DNA of 64,000 bases from Hyposmocoma kahamanoa (Eukaryota > Arthropoda > Insecta > Lepidoptera > Cosmopterigidae). The translations under genes were made by a program, and so were the position numbers. Within the stretch, counting starts at the first letter, position 1, and the number at the start of each line of letters is the position of its first letter. Location: positions 8,246,096-8,310,095 of the forward strand of contig NW_020654289.1 in NCBI RefSeq assembly GCF_003589595.1, written 5' to 3'. The notes below the pieces were generated by a model that saw only the letters and a list, made by a program, of their open reading frames with translations, did not search any database and was not told the origin of the DNA. Shown here piece after piece: positions 43,700 to 53,309 of this stretch.

Positions 43700-44440
43700 A
43701 ATTTGGAATAAATTCCAGCGCATATTTCTGGTTACTGTAGTAGTACAATAGAAATTGTTTTCTGTTTTCTAATAATTTATTTTCCAAGACAAATTTAGAG
43801 CTTTGAAAGGAGTCTGACCAACAATCTCCATAGTGTTTTTAGGTTTCAATATGCACATTAATTTAAAATATAAATATAAAATATAACTAAGTATTATTCC
43901 GTCGCGGTAGAAAATGTACAGCGCAGTAACTAGAATGTTTGTTTGCATTTTTGTCACATCATAAGTGAACAGGCTTGGATTAAACTCGATGGATAGAGAC
44001 TACGGCTAATAATATAGTAAATATGCTCAATACAGAAAAAAAATTCTGCCTATGACTTTCATCGAAGACCACACCCTTCATACAATCTTTGTATTATTAT
44101 CGTGAATAAAGATTAATTTTAAAGCGAAATTAATTCAAAAACGAGATTATAATATAGATCCTTTACTTCCAACTGAGTGCTAGTTGACTGTCATATATAC
44201 ATACTTATCATAATATTAATGGAATAAGTACAGTAAACATAATGCAGGGTTCTACGTAAGCCTTTTATCGTAAATCACGAAAAGTTGAAAATAAAATAAT
44301 ATTCAGTGCATATTCTAGTGCACTGTTGTAAAATGAAATATAATATCCTGATCGACACACAACATGTAGAACGCTAAAGACACAACATATATTCGACATT
44401 TAAGGGTCAATAAACAATCAGATTTCATTATGAACGCTAT
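43700..44440. other. No gene seen
   Basis: This is AT-rich intronic sequence of the Dpr-like gene without recognisable repeats or exons. Confidence 0.35.
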
Positions 44441-44442
44441 TT

Positions 44443-44725
44443 TTTACCGACTTCAAAAAAGGAGGAGGTTGTCAATTCGGCTGTATTTTGTATTATATGT
44501 ATGTACGCGATAGCTCCGGCAGTTGTGAATCGATTTTGATGATTCTTTTTATGTTGGAAAGAGGGTACCTCAGTATTGGTTCCATATACATTTTAAAAAA
44601 ATATTCCATCTCTAAGGGTAGCAAACTAGGGGATGAATCCGGGTTCGCGCACTTTCCTGTAACCGATGGCAATAAAACTTGACAAACGAACATTTGACAT
44701 CGGTTTTTTTAGTACTTTGTACAGA
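44443..44725 (+). repeat. Family B repeat, near consensus
   Basis: It runs from ACCGACTTCAAAAAAGGAGG to ATCGGTTTTTTTAGTACTTT, with TTGGAAAGAGGGTACCTCAG and GCAAACTAGGGGATGAATCC in between. Confidence 0.8.
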
Positions 44726-44794
44726 GATTATTTCATTAACAAGAGCTCCCATACTTCAGGGAGTTCGTCATCACTAATCAGTCTTTTTTGTGTG

Positions 44795-45050
44795 TTTTTT
44801 TTATAATTCCGAGTGACAGAACGAATAAGTCGTGCGCCTGGTGGTACACGACACGCCTATCCATAACAGTTGCAGTGCCACTCAGGCTTCAAATCGTAAA
44901 TCTCTTAGGGGCACTGCCACTGCGCCCGTAACCGTGACATAAGTTGAAAAGTCCCATGTGCCTGTAATTTCACCAGCACCCTTACCCTTCCAAACCGGAA
45001 CGCATTAATGTTCGTATTATTGCTTGGCGGCAGAAATAGGAAAGTGTGGT
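44795..45050 (-). repeat. Retroposon family A, 5'-truncated minus copy
   Basis: It runs from the T-rich tail TTTTTTTATAATTCCGAGTG to GCTTGGCGGCAGAAATAGG. The CTTCCCTGG...AGGAGCTC end is missing. Confidence 0.8.
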
Positions 45051-45581
45051 TCTTCATATTAATTGTAAACCTCCACATCTTCTATAGACACGGACTCGTT
45101 AGTTACCGTGACGAACCAGCTGCTCATTGTCTTCTCTTTCGCATTTTAATATTATGGTAATATCATTGTTTTGCCTAGCAACGAAAGTCGCTGATCATAT
45201 CAACTATATCTATGTACGTACTAGCGTACAGAGATTTTCATGATAACAGGAAGCATTTTTAAATAGTTTAAGGCCTAAACAAATATGAATTATAATAGAT
45301 TTACGAGTACATTTTACTTGAGTTTTTTTATAGTTTAGTTTAGACACGTGAAGGTCTATATGACCAACTAATCATTAAGTTGATTGTACACGTATTTAGA
45401 TCAACAGGTATTTTTGAACCAGCCAATTATATCGATGACGGTTCAGAAAAATAATTATAATATCGATATTATAACAATATAATTTTCCATATGAAAGTAT
45501 TTGAGTTCAGTGTGAAAATTCCAAAACAATACTTTGTAGTTGTTTATGGTAGGTTATTGGAATTTTAGCGCATTAACTTAC

Positions 45582-45770
45582 CGTGACGAATTATTCAAAT
45601 AGAACACCATTATTTTTTTTATTAAATTTCATGAGTAAAATCCAAATTTCAATGTCGTTATTCAAACACTAAACTGCACTAGTCAGTGGGTTCACATCAC
45701 TACACTTGTTATTCACTGTACGCACTGCAACTCGCTGTCGGCAGACAAACTGTAACGTGCGCGCGCGCTG
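45582..45770 (-). promoter_or_regulatory. Candidate 5'UTR exon and start region of the Dpr-like gene
   Basis: On the minus strand a GC-rich start (GCGCGCGCGCACGTTACAGT) leads into TGTCTGCCGACAGCGAGTTG, a 5'UTR-like stretch. It ends at a strong donor CACG|GTAAGTTAATG at 45582/45581. The acceptor TTTTGTTACAG at 40687 upstream of the signal-peptide ATG requires such an exon. The start point itself is a guess. Confidence 0.35.
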
Positions 45771-46519
45771 CTTGTTTTCACAGCACTAACCAATTCACTC
45801 AGGAGAGCGTTTATTAAAACTATCGGAGACACTTTAATAACGGAATTTAATTTGTTAAAACCCCTAAACTAATGTTTACTAATAAATAATACACTGTAAT
45901 GAACAACACACTTTGTGTGCCTTCGTAAAGCCGTATAACTGCTTGGATTGTGACTTCGGTTTTGTGATCAATTAATACTATTATGTAATAATATTCGTGT
46001 GTGGGTTTAAACTAGTAGGGGTAAAAATTGGAGTATTTGCACAGCTGCGACAGCGACATCTCGGAACAAAACATTTAACTGCCTAACTTTAACGTGATGT
46101 TAGTCCGTTATTATTACGTATAAATAGTGGGGGGAAAATGGGAAACGTAATTTAAATAGTTAGTTAGTTAGTTACTATACATATAACAATTGTCAAAAAT
46201 TATACCAAAATATCAAAATATTCGAAAATAAAAATAAACATGGTTTGAACCTTTACATCAATAGCAACTGTGATCAGCTAAATCTAGTCCAGTTTATCTT
46301 ATTTATATATTTTATATACTTCTAATAAGTGAATACTTATAATTTTGTGTATTTCGTACAATATTGTCTTCAATTATAGTCTCCATAGCAACACAACGCC
46401 ATTGTTCACTTTATGGCAACGTATAACAATCGGTTACCCATGATACTTAACACGGAAGAAAATAAAACATGCATTTATTGTTCTGTGCATGATATTGTCG
46501 CGCATTATGGCGTCTAATA

Positions 46520-46705
46520 GTGATTTTCCACCGCCAAGGAGAGACGAGGATTGATATTGAAATTTGTATAGCAAAATTTTAATCGCAGATCCTCGTCAAT
46601 CCAGACTATTTCCACCGAAGATGCACTAGGAGAGAATTTTGTCATACAAATTTCAATCACTGTCTCGCCTCTTCTTATTTCGCCTCACCGGTGGATAAGC
46701 ACCTA
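46520..46705. mobile_element. Small inverted-repeat element (MITE)
   Basis: Left TATTGAAATTTGTATAGCAA and right GTCATACAAATTTCAATCAC pair. The outer parts TTTTCCACCGCCAAGGAGAG and CGCCTCACCGGTGGATAAG also pair imperfectly. No ORF is present. Confidence 0.6.
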
Positions 46706-47089
46706 AAAGCACGTCATATTAAATTTTAGCCGTCGTCACGTAGTCTATTAATGATCCAATCGGATGATCTACTGAAATCCAGTGCAAATTATACTTAGTG
46801 AGCTCAAACGAGTAAAATTTTGAGATAAATATATATTAAGACCCGATGAAGTGTTTAGGCTGTAGGAGGTAACAGACGTACGCGTGAAACACATTATAAT
46901 ACCCTCTAATTCGCCATAGTCAGGTGATCACACGTTATGACTTAAATAATAAAATGAGATCTTGTATGTGCAGAGTCACGCCATACCTACTAGTATAAGA
47001 ACGGTTCAAAGTATAGCTTAATTTGCGCTTGACTATAGTGTACAGAAAATGTAAAAACATTTTCAAATTTTATTATGTTTTCATACATC

Positions 47090-47185
47090 TGTTCACACCG
47101 CGAACTAAGCTAACCGAGCTAAGGTCGCATAGTTCATGCAGCTACGCAAGCTAAGCTAGCTTAGCTTCGCTCGCGGTATCGCCCA
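47090..47185. repeat. Imperfect palindrome rich in GCTAAGCTAGC
   Basis: CGCGAACTAAGCTAACCGAG is loosely mirrored by GCTAGCTTAGCTTCGCTCGCG. It is probably a short MITE. A related end (TTCACACC) occurs near 59795. Confidence 0.4.
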
Positions 47186-47329
47186 GGATTAGAGGAAGGA
47201 ATAGTCTAAGGGCCTATGCTTAAGATTTTAATTATAACTGGCCACTAACTAATGTAGAGGCATTTTCGAAGAAATTAAAAAACAAAAGTACATCGGTGTT
47301 TTTGTTAGTAGTTCTCAATAAAGTGGTCA

Positions 47330-47641
47330 AGAGTCTGAACACCTAAAAACAACTTGACGTCATTGAATTGTCTTTACTTTTTAGAAAGTTTTCTGTGAGT
47401 AGTCACAGAAAACTCATTTCAAGTGATTTTTCAGGTCTTTTGAGTAATAATAGAGATTGAAGCGAGTCTTTTGAGTATTGTTATTCGTTGAAGCGAGTAA
47501 GTTTATGTCATAATGCCAGATCTGACTGAATTGCATGTCTCCCGAGCTATCGCTTTGCTGGAAGAGGATCGAACTATGCTTTATGTAGGAAATGATCTAG
47601 GAGTAGCCCCGTCTGTTATTTACAGACTTTGGAAGCTATCT
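47330..47641 (+). pseudogene. Tc1-like transposon, 5' part
   Basis: The start ATG at 47513 gives MPDLTELHVSRAIALLEEDR and GVAPSVIYRLWK, the N-terminal helix-turn-helix of a Tc1-type transposase. It breaks off at 47641, where a LINE is inserted, and continues at 51576. Confidence 0.75.
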
Positions 47642-47913
47642 GCTCTCAGAAAATTTTTCTTTTCAAAAGATTATTGCGGAACAAAAAACGAAGAGAACTA
47701 CTTACTATGATTTGCAAATCACCAAATAAGAGATATAGAAAAAGTATAAACAAATAAATTTTAAATACAACAAATTTTTCGCCGACGAAAGCTACAACAG
47801 ATTTTAATACTTTACATTCGAAGTTCTTTACACCACAACCGAACGCTTTTAAGAAAATCAACTCCAACATTCGAAATACGCCACTTAAAATTAAAAAACA
47901 AAATAACGAACAG

Positions 47914-48538
47914 ATGCTGACTAAAACAAAGATTTGTATGTTAAGCTGCAACAAAAGAAATTCCATTTTGAAAATAGCGCAACACACTTTCAAAAATTCT
48001 GAAATATGTCATTATGTAACTCCGAATTGTGGACTAAAGGAAATGATAAATAATTTGCAAAATAAATTAAAAAGCTACACGAAACAAAACTACTGCATAA
48101 TTTTAATTGGTAAAGAAGATTTTTACAAAACTAAAGATTACTTTAACATAATACTAAAGTTACGAGAAACACTACAAGAAATCAAAAATACAAATTTAAT
48201 TCTATGCCTACCGACATACAAATTTACGGATTTTTCAACGATGTTTAATTCTAGGATTTTTTAATAATTTACTATACCTTGACATACACACTCATGGGTA
48301 CGCTGAACTATTGGACTCAAATCTATATCTATCTTATGATTACATGTTTCACAAACATTACGGTTCAATAAATAACTATGGAATGGAAGTAATTTTTGAT
48401 AACATAAAGAAGATTATAATTAATTATAAACGAATTCTGCAAAATAAGCCTAAAGAAAAATACATAACAAGGGAAGAATCAAAGCTGAATACAAAATACA
48501 GCCCTTGTAACACTAATTCGGATTTTTTTCTATTATAA
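47914..48538 (+). pseudogene. LINE ORF1 remnant, SGNH-hydrolase-like
   Basis: A first frame (47914-48264) has MLTKTKICMLSCNKR and QNYCIILIGKEDFYK, resembling the block III strand (IILxGxxD). A second frame (48311-48538) has LSYDYMFHKHYGSINNYGME, resembling block V (D..H then G-H-N-G). Some insect CR1-group LINEs carry such an esterase-like domain in ORF1. The catalytic block I Ser and a single frame are not seen. Confidence 0.5.
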
Positions 48539-48539
48539 T

Positions 48540-49390
48540 CATATATGTATACTGCATCAAAATATTGCTGGACTGTTAAACAAATCAGATCTTTTAACCA
48601 TACACCTAGATGCACTATCAAATGACCAAGTGGACGTAGACATTATATGCGTAACTGAGCACTTTATGTTATGTGGTCATGAAAAATTATTGAAGATACC
48701 GAATTTTCGATTAGGAGCACACAATAAAAGAGGAGGAGCGTGTATTTTGATAAAAACGGTCATACATATAACGAGCTCACAAATGTCGCAAAGCTTTCAA
48801 TTAAAGGCGTGATAGAATGTTGTGCAATAGAATTGACAAAAAACCAATTGACGGTGTTGTGCTTATGTAGACCTCCTGTACTTGCAAATATTAATGACTT
48901 TTATGATAGACTAGAGAACATTTTGAAATTAATATGTAAAAATGCTAATAGAAAATGATTTTGTGTGGTGACTTTAACATAGATACGTTGAAGAGAAATA
49001 CGTTAACGTTGAATTTTGAGTGCTTTCTCTTAAATTATAATTTAAAATTACAAATAAAACAACCCACACGGCTGTGTAGTAACACTTGTATCGATAATTT
49101 TGCGCATAACTTTAAGCATAACTGTACGACAAAGGTAATAGATTTAGCTTTATCAGACCATACAGCACAAATTTTAAAAATTCCAGTGAAGCGGACATCG
49201 ACTTTAAATCTGTGGCGAAAAAAGGTACGTGACGTATCTATGCATAACCTTCAAGTACTCAAGAAACATTTACAATGTCTTTCTTTTAATGACGTTTATA
49301 AAGAAGTAGACCCAAACTCAAGCTATAACGAATTCATAGAGATGTTCCGCCTCCTTTACGACCTATGTTTTCTTTCAAAGTTGTAACGAT
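48540..49390 (+). pseudogene. LINE APE-type endonuclease, frameshifted
   Basis: FHQNIAGLLNKSDLL opens the domain. VDIICVTEHFM (catalytic E), GGACILIK, LTVLCLCRPP, MILCGDFNID (DFN motif) and DLALSDHTAQI (catalytic DH) follow over three frames. The order and motifs define the LINE endonuclease that nicks target DNA. Confidence 0.8.
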
Positions 49391-49779
49391 TAAACTTAAT
49401 AATAAAAGTAAATGGATATCGAAAGGTATAAAATATTGTAGTAAAAAACAGAGACAGTTACTATGGAGATATCGAAACTTACCTTCGGAACACAATAAAC
49501 AAGTTTTTAAACGATATTCGAGAACATTTAAGAAAATAGTTAAACTAACACAGAAGGCACTAAACAATAATTTCATTGCTACATCTCAAAATAAATCTCA
49601 AGCTACATAGCGGGTAATAAATGGTCCAAAGGAAATAAATGAATATACATATAAATGAAATCGAAAAAGATGGGGAAACTATTTCAAATCCATTAGAAAT
49701 GGCAAATGCTTTTAATGAATACTATGTGAACCAAAGCCGAAAGTTGGAAGATACAATACAACATAGGAAAAGTCATTAA

Positions 49780-51267
49780 GGTTCACAATCTATGTTTATG
49801 CCTATGCCCGTTCTCCCTACAGATATAATGAAAGCAATTGGAAAACTAAAAAACAAGAAGAATGTGGGTTATGATGGTATCCATACAAGAGTCCTGAAAT
49901 TTGTTGCCGACTTAGTAACCGCTCCCCTAAGCCATATACTAAATTTATGTATTGATCAGGGTATCTATCCAGACAAACTGAAACCAGTTATAGTCAAACC
50001 CATTCATAAAAAGAAAAGCAAAGAAAATATGGCCAACTACAGACCTGTAGCATTAACACCAATAATATCAAAAAATTTGAATATATTATTTATGACTTTC
50101 TTCGTGATTATCTCAACAAATTTGACATTTTATGTAATGAACAAATAGGATTTAGAAAGAATAAAACTATTAATATGGCAATTTTCAATTTACTTAACAA
50201 TATAATGAAGAATGTAGATGAAAAGAAAGCGGTATGCGCAATATATACTGACATGACGAAAGCTTTTGACTGTGTAGATCACTTAAAACTATTAAAAAAA
50301 CTTGACGACTACGGAATTAGAGAGAATATACTGAAATTGATGGAATCATATCTAAGCGGTAGGGAACTAATAAATGATTGATATAAATGATCTCCCTAGA
50401 ACAATAAATGATCACGACATGGTTTAATTCGCGGATGACTGTACGGCCATAATAAAATCCAAAGATAATAACCCCAAGACACATGAAACTAATGTAAATG
50501 ATGCTCTAGCTAGAATGATAACTTGGCTAACACATAATAATTTAACAATAAATTTAGAAAAAACTAAAATTATGCAGTTTTACCAAAGACTAAGAGTTGG
50601 AAACTTAAATATTTAGCATCAAAGGTAGCATCTAGAGGAGGTATAAGTGACTAAGTTTGTAGGTATAATTCTAGACAATAAATTAACATGGAAACCTTAA
50701 ACAGAAGAACTTTGTAGGAAACTTAGTAAATCCGCATATGCGCTCTTCACTTTGTCTAAGAAAGTTAAACTGGAATCCGTAGTAGTAGCTTACCATGGCA
50801 TGGTTGCATCATTATTACGATTTGGTGTTATACGAGTATTCTGGGGGAATCATAGTGAGAGAGAAAGTATTTTCAAATGCCAAAAAAGGTGCATTAGAGC
50901 CACGTGTGGACTAAAACCAACAGAAAGTTGCAGACCAAAGTTCATCTCAAATCGCATATTAACTCTACCCTCTTTATATATCCTGGAAATATGCATCTTT
51001 GTAAAAATGAATATAAAAAAAAATATAAAGTTATCGGATGTCAGAGAAAGGCCTATGCGATCACAATACAGTAACTTATTGTTAACAGGTAGTTACAAAA
51101 CAGCATTGTTGAGAAAGAGTGTAGTTGCCATGGGACCTAAAATCTATAACAAACTACCGGAAGACATAAGATCACTACCATTATCATTATTTAAAAAGAA
51201 ATTGACATCACTATTGATTGAAAAATGTTATTACAATGTCAGTGATTTCCTGCAGGATAACTTGTGA
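49780..51267 (+). pseudogene. LINE reverse transcriptase and C-terminal region, deleted and frameshifted
   Basis: KLKNKKNVGYDGIHTRVLKF, MANYRPVALTPIISK, YTDMTKAFDCVDHLKLLKKL, then, after loss of the VPQGS block near 50380, FADDCTAI in a new frame, and finally LRFGVIRVFWGNHSERESIF and AMGPKIYNKLPEDIRSLPLS. The missing PQG motif and a stop just before FADD make it inactive. Confidence 0.8.
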
Positions 51268-51479
51268 CAACTTAATTTTAATCATATTATAAATTGTTTT
51301 TTTATTAATTTCTGACATTTAATGGTATTTTTGATAAGTTTTATATTTGACATGTTTCATCACAATTATTATGACTATTGAAATATTTCTATGCCACTTG
51401 TTGGCAAAATATGCTGAACTCTATTTTAATTTGTAACATCTAATTTATATTGTACTTGCCATATTTACAGGAAATAAAT

Positions 51480-51590
51480 GATATTCTATTCTGTTCCGTT
51501 CCGTTCCGTTCCGTTCCGTTCCGTTCCGTTCCGTTCCGCTCCGCTCCGTTCCGTTCCGTTCTGTTCTGTTCTATTCTATACCGTGAGACG
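51480..51590 (+). repeat. Pentanucleotide tail (GTTCC)n of the LINE
   Basis: About 100 bp of TTCCG units grade into TTCTG and TTCTA at both edges, directly after the LINE 3'UTR and up to the Tc1 junction. Confidence 0.9.
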
Positions 51591-52340
51591 AGAGAATACT
51601 CACGGAGGCCTGATCAAGGCCGAAAGAGAAAAACTACTCGTTTGCAAGATCGCTACATCGTCAACTATGCTTTTCGTAACCGCACCACAACTGCAAGAGA
51701 TCTTCAAAATACTAAGGACGGCTACTGTCCGACCGACAGACGACAAGAAATAGGTTAATGGAAACCAATTTGAGATCACGCCGACCAGTTCAGGCTATGT
51801 GTCTAACTATTCAACATAGACAAGCTCGCCGACGGTTCGCGCAAAATCACACTAATTATCAACTTCGATATTGGAGGCCAGTTACTGACGACCCACGAGT
51901 CCGTCTAATACGTTGCGATAGTCGTCTCCGTGCTTACAGACGCCCAGGCGAGCGATACAGTGCAGTCCAGGAATATGACAAATTTGGATGTGGCTTTGTG
52001 ATGGTTTGGGGCAGAGTTAGTTTGGACGAGCGCACAGATCTCGTCTCTCGTTCCCGAGCGGTTGTGTGCTCAAGCTTACATAGAAAACGTGCTCGAAGAT
52101 CATGTTTTGCCCGGAGCAGATAATGCCAGACCTCGTGCTGCAGCCATCACGTCAAATTACTTATGGCGTCATGAAATCCGTGTAATGGAGGGACCATCCA
52201 TGAACCGTGACCTAAATCCGATTGAACACATTTGAGATACAGCTCAAACAATGCAGCAGCTCACTGAAGCGTTGATTGAAGAATGGGAGCTAATGCTACA
52301 AGAAGATATTCGAAGGAGGTTGTCAAGCTGTGATTAGGGT
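51576..52340 (+). pseudogene. Tc1-like transposon, 3' part
   Basis: RETREYSRRPDQGRKRKTTR, RDRYIVNYAFRNRTTTARDL-like, then QARRRFAQNHTNYQLRYWRP with VTDD (first catalytic Asp region), RRPGERYSAVQEYDKFGCGF, DNARPRAAAI (second Asp) and MNRDLNPIEHI (final Glu). Repeated frameshifts and a stop after NPIEHI show it is dead. Transposon ends are not clearly identified. Confidence 0.8.
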
Positions 52341-52756
52341 TCATGGGGGCCCACATGTTACTAAAAGTCACTAAAGACGAATATTTAATCGATGTAAGAA
52401 TATTTCTTTGACGCACCTTTTTCATCACCAATTAGTAGTAAAATTGTCCGTCCTCCAGGACTGGCTCTAATAGCAATTAGTTTTTCGCCAACAATGTACA
52501 CACGCCAGCACGTCAAGCTACACATTAACGTATCTTGTTCCGTTGCACTGGAGGCGATTTTCGAACAAAAATGCGTATGTAGTCTGATGTGCCGTTGTCC
52601 GTACATTTTTATTTTATTTTTAATTTAAAAAAATACAAAATGAGTTTTTTTTAATAATTGTACATAGACTTACAAATAAATTGTAGTATAATAAAAAAAA
52701 TAACAAAGAAAAAATTTACATAAAATTTATTTTAAACCTAATTGTAGTTTAAATAA

Positions 52757-52816
52757 TGGAAAGGACGAAAATCTTGTTCTCCTTATTGTTTTCAGCAATA
52801 TATTTCACAAAGGCAG
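52757..52816 (+). other. Possible signal-peptide exon (unassigned)
   Basis: ATG at 52757 opens MERTKILFSLLFSAIYFTKA, with a basic start, a hydrophobic core and a small terminal residue. GTAAGT follows immediately as a good donor in phase 0. No downstream exon is proven; the acceptor at 53383 is phase-compatible. It may be chance. Confidence 0.2.
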
Positions 52817-53129
52817 TAAGTATATTAACTTCAAAACATGTTTAAATAAAAACATTAACACAGAGAGCCAGTAAAAAGCATGACTGGAGATATGTGTATA
52901 AGTAAAAATACTTCCCGCGTTAGCCACCAGGGGTCTTATGAGCTGATCATAGATTTAGTATATGGATATACTAAATCTATGGAGCTGATGACTATATCGT
53001 TACCTATAAGCTTATAAGATACTCTTTAGTGTGTAGCTTGAAGCTAATTTAAATTAAAAAATTATGGATATAAGACGTGTATACAAATTCATTATTATTA
53101 CTATCAAATGGCAACACCGGAGTTAATTG

Positions 53130-53309
53130 TCATCGTGTCATCGTCATTGTCAAACTCGCTTGGCTTCGGCTTGCCTCTTTTCCAACTTGTCTTGCCATCA
53201 CGTTTGCGGTATAGCATTTTGTCATTCGTGTGTTCATTTTATGTTTCCTGCCATTTGCGCTGAAGGTGTAACGTGTTGCACTATTTTCAAAACACTTCCC
53301 AGCTAAGAA
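53130..53309 (+). promoter_or_regulatory. Candidate PUF60 promoter and 5'UTR
   Basis: This TATA-less stretch contains TTGTCATTCGTGTGTTCAT, which resembles an arthropod initiator context, and runs into GCTAAGAAATGG around the proposed start codon. Its role is inference. Confidence 0.3.

Larger units (their letters stand above)
47642..51575 (+). mobile_element. Near-complete CR1-group LINE inserted in the Tc1 element
   Basis: In order there are an SGNH-hydrolase-like ORF, an APE endonuclease, an RT and a C-terminal region, all in shifted frames. A 3' tail of TTCCG-type pentamers follows. CTAT borders both sides, and joining the flanks restores a continuous Tc1 reading frame (WKLYRETREYS). Confidence 0.8.

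Noticed and set aside
51758..52123. Stand-alone arginine-rich protein gene
   Set aside because: The frame is part of a Tc1 transposase (QARRRFAQNHTNYQLRYWRP), shifted at its end.
52385..52606. 73-codon minus-strand frame MYGQRHIRLHTHFCSKIASS...
   Set aside because: It looks mildly coding-like but has no recognised family, no splice partners, and abuts the end of the Tc1 relic.
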